DNA from: Tistlia consotensis USBA 355
GTDB lineage: Bacteria; Pseudomonadota; Alphaproteobacteria; Kiloniellales; DSM-21159
DNA length: 64,000 bases
Assembly (NCBI RefSeq): GCF_900177295.1
Contig: NZ_FWZX01000013.1
Coordinates: forward strand, 92,554 to 156,553
Direction: 5' to 3'
The translations under genes and the position numbers were made by a program. Below the pieces are notes generated by a model. The model saw only the letters and a program-made list of their open reading frames with translations, did not search any database and had not been told where the DNA came from. Positions 17,638-27,750 of the stretch are shown here, one piece after another; positions within the stretch are counted from its first letter, which is position 1; the number at the start of each line of letters is the position of its first letter.

Positions 17638-17668
17638 GCCGCTCCCGCCGCCTACCTCTGGACGGCGG

Positions 17669-17694
17669 CGGGCGATCCGATCCGCCCGTTTCTT
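17669..17694 (+). terminator. Weak intrinsic-terminator-like hairpin after slt
   Basis: CGGGCG at 17669-17674 pairs with CGCCCG at 17683-17688 and is followed by TTTCTT. The stem is only 6 bp, so this is tentative. Confidence 0.35.
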
Positions 17695-17760
17695 GACGGA
17701 GATCAAGTGCCGGCCCGCGGATCGCTGCGATCCTGGGCCGACACGATTCGGGAGCGGACC

Positions 17761-18306
17761 ATGGCGCGCATCGACGAGACGAAGCCCTTCCTGCCGGTCA
17801 ACATCGCCGTGCTGACGGTCTCCGACAGCCGGAGCGCGGAGACCGACACCTCGGGCGACAGCCTGGAGCGGATGATCGGCGAGGACGGCCACCGGGTCGT
17901 CAGGCGCGCCATCGTGCGCGACGAGGTGCCGGCCATCGAGGCCTTCCTCAGGGACTGCGTCGCCGACCCGGCGATCGACGTGGTGATCTCGACCGGCGGC
18001 ACCGGCATCACCGGCCGCGACGTCACGCCGGAGGCCTTCGAGGCCGTGCTGGAGAAGCAGATCGAGGGCTTCGGCGAGCTGTTCCGCTGGATCTCCTACC
18101 AGAAGATCGGCACCTCGACGATCCAGTCGCGCGCGCTCGGCGGCGTCGCCGGCGGCACCTACCTCTTCGCCCTGCCCGGCTCGCCCGGCGCCTGCAAGGA
18201 CGGCTGGCAGGAGATCCTGCGCTGGCAGCTCGACAGCCGGCACCGGCCCTGCAACCTGGTCGAGCTGATGCCGCGCCTCAAGGAGCACCTGAAGGCGGCG
18301 GGCTGA
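17761..18306 (+). CDS. moaB: Molybdenum cofactor biosynthesis protein B
   Basis: This MogA/MoaB-fold protein adenylates or binds molybdopterin during molybdenum cofactor synthesis. It has 181 residues. Motifs are NIAVLTVSDSRSAETDTSGD at the N-terminus and the molybdopterin-binding STGGTGITGRDVTPEA. The C-terminal FALPGSPGACKDGWQEIL is also typical. The ATG at 17761 follows GGGAGCGG; an upstream in-frame GTG has no support. It converges on the next gene, their 3' ends overlapping by 29 nt. Confidence 0.95.
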   Translation: MARIDETKPFLPVNIAVLTVSDSRSAETDTSGDSLERMIGEDGHRVVRRAIVRDEVPAIEAFLRDCVADPAIDVVISTGGTGITGRDVTPEAFEAVLEKQIEGFGELFRWISYQKIGTSTIQSRALGGVAGGTYLFALPGSPGACKDGWQEILRWQLDSRHRPCNLVELMPRLKEHLKAAG

Positions 18307-18922
18307 GGCGCCGCCGCGAGGCCAACGGCGCCTCGGGGGCCATCATGGCCAGATCGGCCGCCTCGTCGACGTCGGCGAGGTCCGCCAGCAGCGCGGCCGC
18401 CCCGTCGAGTCGCGAGAGCGTGTCGGCCAGGGCGTGGCCCGTGCTCCAGCGCACCCCCGCGAAGGGCAGCCGCAGGCGCGGCCGACGCCGGGTGCCGACC
18501 AGCCAGTAGCCGCCGTCGGCGGCGGGGCCGAAGACCCAGGGCGTGCGGCCGAGCGCGCGGAAGGCCGCGGCCACCTGCAGCGGCCCGAGCGCCGGGATGT
18601 CGAGGCCGACCAGCACCACCGGGCCCGCCGGCGGGCGGCGCAGCAGCCGGCCCATGCGGGCGCCCAGGCCGCCCGGCCCCTGCGGCACGATCCGGACGCC
18701 GGCCGGCAGGCGCGGCCCGAAGCGCCGACGGCTCGCCAGGCGGTCTGGCGTGACCGCCAGCCAGGTCGTCCAGCGGCGGTCGCGGGCCAGGCGCTGCAGC
18801 ACGGCGAGCGAGACGAAGCGCTGGAAGCGCCAGGCGGCGGCCTCGCCGGCGCCGGCGGCGAGCCGCCGCTTGCCGACGCCCCGGCGCGGCGCCCGCGCCA
18901 TGACCACGAGATGGCGCTTCAT
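18278..18922 (-). CDS. TIGR04282-type glycosyltransferase (DUF2064 family)
   Basis: This 214-residue nucleotide-sugar transferase-fold protein has an N-terminal LVVMARAPRRGVGKRRLA, a VVLVGLDIPALGPLQVAAAFRAL segment (DIP in place of the usual DSP/DTP) and GPAADGGYWLVG. The family is often labelled arsenosugar biosynthesis because members cluster with ArsM/ArsS in some genomes. Here no arsM or arsS lies nearby, so that role is not supported. It lies 10 nt downstream of the TIGR04283-type partner, in one operon. Substrate unknown. Confidence 0.85.
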   Translation of the reverse strand: MKRHLVVMARAPRRGVGKRRLAAGAGEAAAWRFQRFVSLAVLQRLARDRRWTTWLAVTPDRLASRRRFGPRLPAGVRIVPQGPGGLGARMGRLLRRPPAGPVVLVGLDIPALGPLQVAAAFRALGRTPWVFGPAADGGYWLVGTRRRPRLRLPFAGVRWSTGHALADTLSRLDGAAALLADLADVDEAADLAMMAPEAPLASRRRLSPPPSGAP

Positions 18923-18932
18923 CCCCTGAACC

Positions 18933-19637
18933 TCACCCGTAGAGCCGCGCCAGGCGCTCCGGGGCGACGCCGGCGAAATAGAGGGCCAGCAGGCAGAGGT
19001 TGCGCGCCGGCCGACGCCACCAGCCGTCCCGCTCGTAGCGGGCCGCCGAGGTCAGCGCCTCGGCCCCGAGCGGCACCAGGCGCCGGCGGCCGAGCCGGCG
19101 GGCCAGGGCGACGTCCTCCATCAGCGGCAGCGGCGGATGGCCGCCGAGCGACTCGTAGAGCGCCCGGCCGATCAGCAGGCCCTGGTCGCCGTAGGGCAGG
19201 CCGAGGCGCCGGGCCCGCCAGTTCGCCAGGCGCTCGACCCGGCGCGCCGCCGCTGCCGGGCTGTCGAGCCGGAGCCGGAACCAGCCGGCCCGGTCCCGGC
19301 TGCGGGGATCGGCGAGGAAGGCCCCGGCCGCCTGCGGCCAGCCCGGCGAGAGGCGCGTGTCGGCGTGCAGGAACAGCAGCCAGTCGCCGCCCGCCGCCGC
19401 CGCACCGGCGGCGAGCTGCCGCCCCCGGCCGCGCGGGCCGGCCAGGACCCGGCAGCCGGCGGCTTCGGCCAGCGCAGCCGTGCCGTCCGCCGAGCCGCCG
19501 TCGACGACGATCCGCTCGGCCTCCGGCCAGGCCGCCAGCGACTCCAGGGTCGCCGGCAGGTCCGCCGCGGCGTCGAGCGTGGGAATCACGAGGGAGAGGC
19601 GGGGTAGGAGACTGGGTGGGAGGTGGGGCGCGGCCAT
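18933..19637 (-). CDS. TIGR04283-type family 2 glycosyltransferase
   Basis: This GT2-fold glycosyltransferase has 234 residues. It contains LSLVIPTLDAAADLPATLESL, the nucleotide-binding IVVDGGSADGT, GPRGRGRQLAAGAA, the DxD-like LLFLHADTRLSPGW and a C-terminal GDQGLLIGR. It pairs with the TIGR04282-type gene downstream, the arrangement typical of this two-protein system. It diverges from a phosphotransferase gene across a gap of about 50 nt. The acceptor is unknown; a role in modifying a lipid or small molecule is plausible. Confidence 0.88.
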   Translation of the reverse strand: MAAPHLPPSLLPRLSLVIPTLDAAADLPATLESLAAWPEAERIVVDGGSADGTAALAEAAGCRVLAGPRGRGRQLAAGAAAAGGDWLLFLHADTRLSPGWPQAAGAFLADPRSRDRAGWFRLRLDSPAAAARRVERLANWRARRLGLPYGDQGLLIGRALYESLGGHPPLPLMEDVALARRLGRRRLVPLGAEALTSAARYERDGWWRRPARNLCLLALYFAGVAPERLARLYG

Positions 19638-19688
19638 GACGGCCTCTTGATATCACGCCCGCCGGCCGGCCGTGCTACCAGGGGCGGG

Positions 19689-20744
19689 ATGCTCGACCTC
19701 GACCGCCTCGCCGAGGCCCTGGCCGGCGAGCCGCGCTACGGCGGCCGGCCGCTGGCGCCGCTGACCGACAAGGGCCTGGCCCACGACCACGTCCGCCTGC
19801 CCGGCAGCGGCCTGCTGCTGCGCATACCGAAGCAGAGCCAGTTCGGCTACGCCGCCGCCGACAACCTGGCCTACCAGGCCGCCTGCTTCGAGCGGGTCGC
19901 GGCGAGCGGCCACGGCCCGCGGCTCGACGGCGTGATCGCGCCGGGGCCGGGCCTGCCGATGGGCGCGCTGGCCGTCGAGGAGATCGCGGGCCGCCCGGCC
20001 GTGCTGCCGTCGGACCTGCCGGCCCTGGCCGAGGCCCTGGCCGCGGTCCATGCCCTCGGCCTGCCGCCGGCCGACAAACGGCCGCCGCTCGAGGACCACG
20101 AGGACCCGGTCGCCGGCGCCCTCGCCGAGATCCGCTTCCAGGCCGGCTATCTCGGGCGCGCCGAGGACCTCGATCTCGAGACCGCCCGGCTTCTGCGCGC
20201 CGAGCTCGCCTGGGCCGAGGCCTTCGCCGCCGAGGCCGCGGGCCACGCGCAGCCGCGCCGCCTGGTGCTGACCGACACCCACCCCGGCAACTTCCTGGTC
20301 CGCCCCGATGGCCGCGCCGTGATCGTCGACCTGGAGAAGGCGCTCTACGGCGCGCCGGCCATCGACCTCGCCCACGCCACGGTCTTCACCTCGACGACCT
20401 GGGACCTGGAGAGCCGTGCCGAGCTGACGGTCGAGGAGGTCGCCGGCTTCTACCAGCGCTACCTGGAGGCGGCCGGCCCGGAGGCGGCCGGGTCGCTGCG
20501 CCCCTGGCTGCTGCCGCTGCGCCGGATCCTGGCCCTGCGGGCGCTGACCTGGTGCGTGCTCTGGTCGGTCGAGCACCGCCGCGAGCGGCGGGATCTCGCC
20601 GCCTCCGCCGGCCGCGACTGGGCTGCCGGCCGGAGCGACGAAGCGCTGATCGCCCACGTCGCCGGACGGGTCGCCGAGTACCTGAGGCCGGCGACCGTCG
20701 AGGCCATGGGACGGGAGGCGGCGGCGCTCGGCCAGCTCCTCTGA
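19689..20744 (+). CDS. Aminoglycoside/choline-kinase-fold phosphotransferase
   Basis: This small-molecule kinase of the APH family has 351 residues. The catalytic loop is LVLTDTHPGNFLV (Asp and Asn conserved), followed by the metal-binding VIVDLEKALYGAPAIDLAH. The ATG at 19689 is chosen over an earlier in-frame codon that would overlap the divergent gene and read through an unconserved stretch. Neighbours are a pair of glycosyltransferases (divergent) and a radical SAM gene (41 nt downstream, same strand). Substrate unknown; there is no reason to infer antibiotic resistance. Confidence 0.85.
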   Translation: MLDLDRLAEALAGEPRYGGRPLAPLTDKGLAHDHVRLPGSGLLLRIPKQSQFGYAAADNLAYQAACFERVAASGHGPRLDGVIAPGPGLPMGALAVEEIAGRPAVLPSDLPALAEALAAVHALGLPPADKRPPLEDHEDPVAGALAEIRFQAGYLGRAEDLDLETARLLRAELAWAEAFAAEAAGHAQPRRLVLTDTHPGNFLVRPDGRAVIVDLEKALYGAPAIDLAHATVFTSTTWDLESRAELTVEEVAGFYQRYLEAAGPEAAGSLRPWLLPLRRILALRALTWCVLWSVEHRRERRDLAASAGRDWAAGRSDEALIAHVAGRVAEYLRPATVEAMGREAAALGQLL

Positions 20745-20785
20745 TATTCTTGTTTTGTTCCCGTCCCGGCGCTAGCATCGGCGCC

Positions 20786-21871
20786 ATGAGCGAGCTGCCG
20801 CAGATCCGCGTGCGCAAGGGACGGGGTGCCGTGACCAACCAGGCCGGCCGCTTCGAGCCCTGCACGCGCGAGGCCGTCGACGACGGCTGGTCGACGGACG
20901 AGGCGCTCAGGGAGGCGACCCGGGTCGAGACCCAGGTGCTGCCCGACAGCAGCCGGACGATCCTGGCCAGCAACGACTCGCCGGACGTGCCCTTCGAGCG
21001 CTCGATCAATCCCTACCGGGGCTGCGAGCACGGCTGCATCTACTGCTTCGCGCGGCCGACCCACGCCTATCTCGGACTCTCGGCCGGGCTCGACTTCGAG
21101 ACGAAGATCTTCGCCAAGCACGACGCGCCGGCGCTGCTGCGCAAGGAGCTGGCCAGGCGCTCCTACAAGCCCTCGACCCTGGCGCTGGGCGCGGTCACCG
21201 ACCCCTACCAGCCGGTCGAGCGGCGGCTCGGCATCACCCGGGGCATCATCGAGGTGCTGGCCGAGGCCCGCCATCCCTTCGCGATCGTCACCAAGTCGGC
21301 CGGCGTGCTGCGCGACCTCGACCTGCTCGGCCCACTCGGCAAGGCCGGGCTGGCCAAGGTCTGCCTCTCGGTGACCAGCCTGGACCGCGATCTCGCGCGC
21401 ATCCTGGAACCGCGCGCCTCGACCCCGACCCGCCGGCTGGAGGCGATCCGCGGCCTCGCCGAGGCCGGCGTGCCGGTCGCCGTGCTGGCCTCGCCGATGA
21501 TCCCGGCGATCAACGACATGGAGCTGGAGCGCATCCTGGCGGCGGCGCGCCAGGCCGGGGCGACCAGCGCCTCCTACATCATGGTGCGCCTGCCGCTGGA
21601 GATCGCGCCGCTGGTCGAGGAGTGGCTGGAGGCGCACTTTCCCGAGCGCAAGGCCAAGGTGCTGTCGCTGATCCGGCAGAGCCGCGGCGGCAAGCTCTAC
21701 GACAGCCAGTGGGGCAAGCGCATGCGCGGCGAGGGCGCCCACGCCGACGCCCTGGCCCGCCGCTTCCGCCTCGCCGCCAGGCGACTCGGCTTCGACGAGC
21801 GCCGCTGGGTCCTGGACACCAGCCAGTTCGTCCGCCCCGCCGCCGACGCCCGGCAGATGAGCCTGCTGTAG
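20786..21871 (+). CDS. PA0069-type radical SAM protein (SplB-related)
   Basis: This is a 361-residue [4Fe-4S]/S-adenosylmethionine radical enzyme. The cluster motif C80-x3-C84-x2-C87 lies in NPYRGCEHGCIYCFARPTH. TKIFAKHDAPALLRKELARR and GAVTDPYQPVERRLGITR are typical of the PA0069 family, distantly related to spore photoproduct lyase. The product of this family is not established. It is downstream of the phosphotransferase on the same strand and followed by a long palindromic repeat that may end the transcript. Confidence 0.9.
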   Translation: MSELPQIRVRKGRGAVTNQAGRFEPCTREAVDDGWSTDEALREATRVETQVLPDSSRTILASNDSPDVPFERSINPYRGCEHGCIYCFARPTHAYLGLSAGLDFETKIFAKHDAPALLRKELARRSYKPSTLALGAVTDPYQPVERRLGITRGIIEVLAEARHPFAIVTKSAGVLRDLDLLGPLGKAGLAKVCLSVTSLDRDLARILEPRASTPTRRLEAIRGLAEAGVPVAVLASPMIPAINDMELERILAAARQAGATSASYIMVRLPLEIAPLVEEWLEAHFPERKAKVLSLIRQSRGGKLYDSQWGKRMRGEGAHADALARRFRLAARRLGFDERRWVLDTSQFVRPAADARQMSLL

Positions 21872-21940
21872 GAGAGGGCGTCTTCGCCGCCGCCTCGCTC
21901 CCGTCCGCCGGCCCCTTCCGCGTCGTCCCCACCCTCCCTT

Positions 21941-22050
21941 CGTCATCCCCGCGAAAGCGGGGATCCAGAGAACGACGCCGTGGGCGTGGACCGGCGACCG
22001 TTCGTGCCAACGGCCCTTTCCTCTGGATCCCCGCTTTCGCGGGGACGACG
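21941..22050. repeat. 110-bp extragenic palindromic element, copy 1
   Basis: The 30-nt arms (21941-21970 and 22021-22050) are inverted repeats with one mismatch, and each carries the smaller palindrome CCCCGCGAAAGCGGGG. The 50-nt centre, read in reverse complement, matches the centre of the copy at 48780-48889 at 42 of 50 positions. It lies between convergent genes and could act as a bidirectional terminator. The rest of the 21872-22203 gap holds no gene. Confidence 0.85.
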
Positions 22051-22203
22051 GCTATATGGAGGTATGGAAGATGAGGAAGATTTCATAAGATATTGAAATA
22101 AATACTATGACCGAGACTTCTGAGACATCGCCCCCAGCTTCGCCTCGCACCTCCACACCGCCCGCCAACCCACTGTCCCTACGACCTTTTCCTCGCCCCC
22201 CCT

Positions 22204-22968
22204 CTACGGACGCCGCGCGACCAGTCCGAAGATCCGGTGGTCGACCTGCAAGGGATCGTCCGGGAAGGCCGCCGTCAGCGCCTCGGCCAGGGCCGCGTCG
22301 AAGGCAGCGAGGGTGCCGGCGTCCATCACCGGGCCGGCGAAGCGGCTGGCCCGGACCCGGCCGCGCCAGGCCTCCTGCGTGTAGGTCAGCGGCTCGCAGT
22401 AGGAGAAGGCCTCGAAGTCGCGCAGGCCGGCCTCGGCGAGGTCGGCCAGCCAGTCCGGGAAGGCGAAGGTGCCGCGCTGGCCCGCCGGCGCCGCCTCGGC
22501 GAAGCGCCGCATGACCCCGACGGAGACCTCGCAGACGTTGCCGGGCAGGCGCTGCCAGTCGAGGCTGCAGATCAGGAGGGCGCCGCCGGGCCGCAGCAGC
22601 CGGACGGCCTCGCGCGCCGCGGCGGCACGGTCGAACCAGTGCCAGCAGGTCGCCGCGGTCACGAGATCGGCCGAGCCCCCGGGCAGGCCGGTCGCCTCGG
22701 CCGGGGCCTCCAGATAGCGCGGCCCGCCGCCGGCCGTCCTGGCGGCGGCCAGCATCGCCGGGTCGCGGTCCAGCCCGAGGACCGCGCAGCCGCGCGCCGC
22801 CAGGGCGCGCGCCAGCAGGCCGGTGCCGGTGCCGAGGTCGACCACCGCGTCGCCGGCGCGCGCCAGCCCGAGGCCTCCGAGCCGGCGGAAGAAGGAATCC
22901 GGGAAGCCCTGGCGGTGACGGGCATAGTCGCCGGCGCTGCGGCCGAACTCGACGGTCGTTCCGGTCAT
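22204..22968 (-). CDS. Class I SAM-dependent methyltransferase
   Basis: This 254-residue methyltransferase has a Rossmann motif I, VVDLGTGTGLLARALA, then VLGLDRDPAMLAAAR and a typical ADLVTAATCWHWFDRAAAAREAVRLLRPGG (motifs post-I to III). The ATG at 22968 has a perfect AAGGAGG six bases upstream, so longer in-frame starts are rejected. It diverges from the antiporter gene. The methyl acceptor is unknown. Confidence 0.9.
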   Translation of the reverse strand: MTGTTVEFGRSAGDYARHRQGFPDSFFRRLGGLGLARAGDAVVDLGTGTGLLARALAARGCAVLGLDRDPAMLAAARTAGGGPRYLEAPAEATGLPGGSADLVTAATCWHWFDRAAAAREAVRLLRPGGALLICSLDWQRLPGNVCEVSVGVMRRFAEAAPAGQRGTFAFPDWLADLAEAGLRDFEAFSYCEPLTYTQEAWRGRVRASRFAGPVMDAGTLAAFDAALAEALTAAFPDDPLQVDHRIFGLVARRP

Positions 22969-23065
22969 GAAACCTCCTTGGGCCGCCCCCCGTCCCCCAC
23001 TCCACCGCGGCACGACGGGCCGCAGGACGGGCGGCACGGCAGCCTGTGCTATCGTCGTCCATGCC

Positions 23066-24418
23066 ATGGAGTCGCTCCACGACCAGTCCCAGCTGACCGG
23101 CATCGCCATCGTCGCCCTGGTCGCGCTCGGCTGCGGCATGGCGATGGCGCGCCTCAGGCAGCCGGCGGTGGTCGGCTACATCCTGGCCGGCGCCCTGCTC
23201 GGCCCCTCGGCCCTCGGCCTGGTCCACGACCGGGCGGCGATCTCCCTGCTCGCCGAGCTCGGCGTCCTGATGCTGCTGTTCCTGCTCGGCATGGAGCTCA
23301 GCCTGCGCGCCTTCCGCGAGGTCTGGAAGATCGCGGTGGCGACCACGGTGGTGCAGATCGCCGCCGGCGTCGGCGTCACCTGGCTGGCCGCCCTGGCGAC
23401 CGGCTGGCCGATCGAGCGGGTCGTCCTGCTCGGCTTCGTCGTCGCCCTCTCGAGCACCGCCGTCGCGGTCAAGATGCTGGAGGAGATCGGCGAGCTGCGC
23501 ACCCGGGTCGGCCAGGTCACGGTCGGCGTGCTGATCGCCCAGGACCTCGCCGTCGTGCCGATGATGCTGAGCCTCGACGCCCTGGGCAGCGGCGGCCTGG
23601 CCGGCCGGGAGGGGCTGGTCGCCGGACTGCGCATGGGCCTGTCGCTCGGCTTCCTGGTGCTGCTGCTGCTCTACCTGGGCCGGCGCCAGCGCCTCAGGCT
23701 GCCGTTCCAGCGCCTGGTCGGCAAATCGGTCGACCTGACCCCGCTCGCCGGCCTGGTGTTCTGCTTCGGCGCCGCCGCGGCCTCCGGCCTGCTCGGCCTC
23801 TCGCCGGCCTACGGCGCCTTCCTGGCCGGCCTCGTCGTCGGCAACTCGACGGCGCGCACGACCATGATGCGCCACACCGAGCCGATCCAGGCCGTGCTGC
23901 TGATGGTCTTCTTCCTGTCGGTCGGACTGCTGCTCGACGTCCGCTACGTGCTGGACAACTTCCTCTCGGTCCTGCTGCTGCTGTTCCTGATCATCGGCCT
24001 CAAGACCGCCCTCAACGTGCTGGCGATCCGCGCCTTCGGCGAGTCCTGGCCGCGCGCCTTCCTGTCCGGCGTGCTGCTGGCCCAGATCGGCGAGTTCTCC
24101 TTCGTGCTGGTCGCGACGGCCCTCGCCCTCGGCATCGCCGGGCCCGACGAGCAGCGCCTGATCGTCGCGCTGACCGTGCTGTCCCTGACCATCGCGCCGC
24201 TCTGGCTCGGCGCGGCGCGCCAGCTGCACCGGGCGATCCTGCTCGGCGTCACCTCGGGTCCCGAGGCGGTGCGCCTGACTCTCGGGCCGCTGCGCCAGGG
24301 TACCGGCCGGGCCAGGCGCCGCGCCGGCGCGCTGGCGCTGCGGCTGAGCGTGGCCGGCCGGCAGGCGCGGCGCCGGCTGGCGGCCCTGCGGGGAGGCGAC
24401 AGGGCCGGGGAAGTCTGA
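23066..24418 (+). CDS. Monovalent cation:proton antiporter-2 (CPA2/KefB-like) family protein
   Basis: This is a 450-residue membrane protein with about 12-13 helices. Characteristic segments are QPAVVGYILAGALLGPSALGL, LGVLMLLFLLGMELSL, VVALSSTAVAVKMLEEIG, QDLAVVPMMLSL and LLAQIGEFSFVLVATAL. It lacks the long C-terminal TrkA-N/KTN domain of full KefB; only a basic tail of about 60 residues follows the last helix. It likely exchanges K+ or Na+ for protons. The start is set at 23066 because the first helix follows directly. Confidence 0.9.
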   Translation: MESLHDQSQLTGIAIVALVALGCGMAMARLRQPAVVGYILAGALLGPSALGLVHDRAAISLLAELGVLMLLFLLGMELSLRAFREVWKIAVATTVVQIAAGVGVTWLAALATGWPIERVVLLGFVVALSSTAVAVKMLEEIGELRTRVGQVTVGVLIAQDLAVVPMMLSLDALGSGGLAGREGLVAGLRMGLSLGFLVLLLLYLGRRQRLRLPFQRLVGKSVDLTPLAGLVFCFGAAAASGLLGLSPAYGAFLAGLVVGNSTARTTMMRHTEPIQAVLLMVFFLSVGLLLDVRYVLDNFLSVLLLLFLIIGLKTALNVLAIRAFGESWPRAFLSGVLLAQIGEFSFVLVATALALGIAGPDEQRLIVALTVLSLTIAPLWLGAARQLHRAILLGVTSGPEAVRLTLGPLRQGTGRARRRAGALALRLSVAGRQARRRLAALRGGDRAGEV

Positions 24419-24451
24419 TAGGCCGGAATCCGGATCGGGGAGACCAGGGCC

Positions 24452-25096
24452 ATGCCGCCGGACTACAGCGAGGAACTGCGCCTGGGCGCTGCCGGGGGCC
24501 GGCGCATCGCCGGGCTCGACGAGGCCGGGCGCGGCCCGCTGGCCGGGCCGGTCTTCGCCGCCGCGGTCTGCCTGAGGCTCGACGCGCTGCCGAGCGACCT
24601 GCGCGATGGCCTGGACGATTCCAAGAAGCTGACCGCCGAGAAGCGCGAGCGCATCGCCGAGCTGCTGCCGCGCTACGCCGAGACCGCGGTCGCCCGCGCC
24701 GAGGTCGAGGAGATCGACCGGATCAACATCCTGCAGGCCTCGCTGCTGGCGATGCGCCGGGCCGCGGAGGCCCTGGGCAGCCCACCGGACGTCGCCCTGA
24801 TCGACGGCAACAAGGCGCCGGCGCTCGCCTGCCGCTGCGAGACCCTGGTCGGCGGCGACGGCCGCTCCTTCTCGATCGCCGCTGCCTCGATCCTGGCCAA
24901 GGTCGCCCGCGACGCCGAGATGCTGCGGCTCGCCCTGGAGCATCCCGGCTACGGCTGGGAACGCAACAAGGGCTACGGCACGGCGGAGCACCTGGCCGGC
25001 CTGCAGCGCCTCGGTCCCTGCCTGCATCATCGCCGCTCCTTCGCCCCGATCCGCCTGCTTCTGGTGGGCGAGACCGCCGCGACCCCCTGCATCTAG
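24452..25096 (+). CDS. rnhB: Ribonuclease HII
   Basis: This endonuclease removes RNA and single ribonucleotides from RNA-DNA hybrids. It has 214 residues. The active site DEAGRG (D23, E24) lies in RIAGLDEAGRGPLAGPVFAAAV; LDDSKKLTAEKR and ALIDGNKAP are conserved, and SIAAASILAKVARDAEM carries the C-terminal acidic residue. The next gene is ccrM, an adjacency I recall from Caulobacter and other alphaproteobacteria. Confidence 0.97.
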   Translation: MPPDYSEELRLGAAGGRRIAGLDEAGRGPLAGPVFAAAVCLRLDALPSDLRDGLDDSKKLTAEKRERIAELLPRYAETAVARAEVEEIDRINILQASLLAMRRAAEALGSPPDVALIDGNKAPALACRCETLVGGDGRSFSIAAASILAKVARDAEMLRLALEHPGYGWERNKGYGTAEHLAGLQRLGPCLHHRRSFAPIRLLLVGETAATPCI

Positions 25097-25123
25097 TTTC
25101 AGGTCACCTTTCAAGGAAATCGT

Positions 25124-26401
<1,278 letters not shown>

Positions 26402-26436
26402 GGGACCGGTCGTTTCCGAGCCCCCGCGCGACCTGC

Positions 26437-27615
26437 CTACCGCACCAGCTCCCTGAGCGCCGCGCAGAAGCGCCCCAGCTCGTCGGTGTCGTTGTAGTAG
26501 TGGACCGAGGCGCGCAGCAGGTCGGGCAGCCTGCGGCGCGTGGCGTCGAGCAGGGTCGAGCGCGGGTCGCTGACCGAGACGTTGATCGCCCGGGCGCGCA
26601 GGGCGTCGCGCAGCGCCGCCGCCTCGTGGCCCTCGACGGTGAAGGTGACGAGGCCGCAGTGCCGCTTGCCGAGATCGCGCAGCGTGACGCCGGGAATCTC
26701 GGCGAGCCACGCACGCAGCTCCTCGGCCAAGGCAGCGACGCGCAGCGCGATCGCCGGCAGGCCCCAGTCGAGGGCGTAGTCGACCGCGGCACCCAGGCCG
26801 AGCAGGCCGGCGATGTTGAACTCCCAGTTCTCGAAGCGCCGCGCGTCGGGTCGCAGCTCGTAGCGGCCGGGCGCCACCCACTCGGCCGAATGCAGGTCCA
26901 GGAAGGGCGGGTCGAGGCGCTCCAGGATCGCCCGCCGGACGTAGAGGAATCCGGTGCCGCGCGGGCCGCGCAGGTACTTCCGGCCGGTCGCCGACAGCAG
27001 GTCGCAGCCGATCCGCTCGACGTCGACCTCGAGCTGGCCGACCGACTGGCAGGCATCGAGCAGGTAGGGGATGCCGTGGCGCCGGGCAACCTTGCCGATC
27101 GCCTCGGCCGGATTGACCAGGCCGCCGTTGGTCGGCACGTGGGTGACCGCGATCAGCCGGACCCGCTCGTCGATCATCGCTTCCAGGGCCGCGACGTCGA
27201 GCTGGCCGGCGGCGTCGCTCGGCACGGTCTCGACCAGGACGCCCCAGCGCCGGGCGGCGCGCAGGTAGTTGAGGTAGTTGCTGGCGTACTCGGCCTCGGC
27301 GGTCAGGATCCGGTCGCCGGCCTGGAAGCGGAAGGAATAGAAGGCGAGGTCCCAGGCGACCGTCGCGTTCTCGACCAGGGCGATCTCCTCGGGCCGGGCG
27401 CCGATCAGCGCGGCGACCGAGCCGTAGACCGCCTCCAGCCGCCCGGCCGCCTCGGCCTTGGCCTCGTAGCCGCCGATCTGGGCCTCCCGCTGCAGGTGGC
27501 CGACCTGCGCCGCCAGCACCGGCGCCGGCATCAGCGCGGCGCCGGCGTTGTTGAGGTGCAGCACCCCGGCACAGCCCGGCGTCTCGGCCCTGGCGCGCGC
27601 GACGTCGATCGACAT
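26437..27615 (-). CDS. Class V aminotransferase-fold PLP-dependent enzyme
   Basis: This 392-residue PLP enzyme of the cysteine desulfurase/isopenicillin-N epimerase-like group has HLNNAGAALMP at its N-terminus, and the PLP-contacting THVPTNGGLVNP and YLLDACQSVGQL. The Schiff-base lysine is K213 in SATGRKYLRGPRGTGFLY. The mobile cysteine loop of NifS/IscS-type desulfurases is not evident, so desulfurase activity is not assumed. It converges with ccrM and diverges from the ankyrin gene. Substrate unknown. Confidence 0.88.
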   Translation of the reverse strand: MSIDVARARAETPGCAGVLHLNNAGAALMPAPVLAAQVGHLQREAQIGGYEAKAEAAGRLEAVYGSVAALIGARPEEIALVENATVAWDLAFYSFRFQAGDRILTAEAEYASNYLNYLRAARRWGVLVETVPSDAAGQLDVAALEAMIDERVRLIAVTHVPTNGGLVNPAEAIGKVARRHGIPYLLDACQSVGQLEVDVERIGCDLLSATGRKYLRGPRGTGFLYVRRAILERLDPPFLDLHSAEWVAPGRYELRPDARRFENWEFNIAGLLGLGAAVDYALDWGLPAIALRVAALAEELRAWLAEIPGVTLRDLGKRHCGLVTFTVEGHEAAALRDALRARAINVSVSDPRSTLLDATRRRLPDLLRASVHYYNDTDELGRFCAALRELVR

Positions 27616-27750
27616 GGTGCCCCTCCCTTCGCCTTGCCGGCTGCCACCCCCTGCTTGTCATAGCCTCCGGCTGCCGCCAAGCTCCCGGGCAAGAAGCGGC
27701 GGGCCGCGGAGAACCGCGGGTCGCGGAATTGGCGGGGAGTGCGGGAGACG

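Noticed and set aside
18278..19637. Calling an arsenosugar biosynthesis pathway
   Set aside because: Only the two co-localisation-named glycosyltransferases are present; no arsenite methyltransferase or ArsS radical enzyme is in the window.
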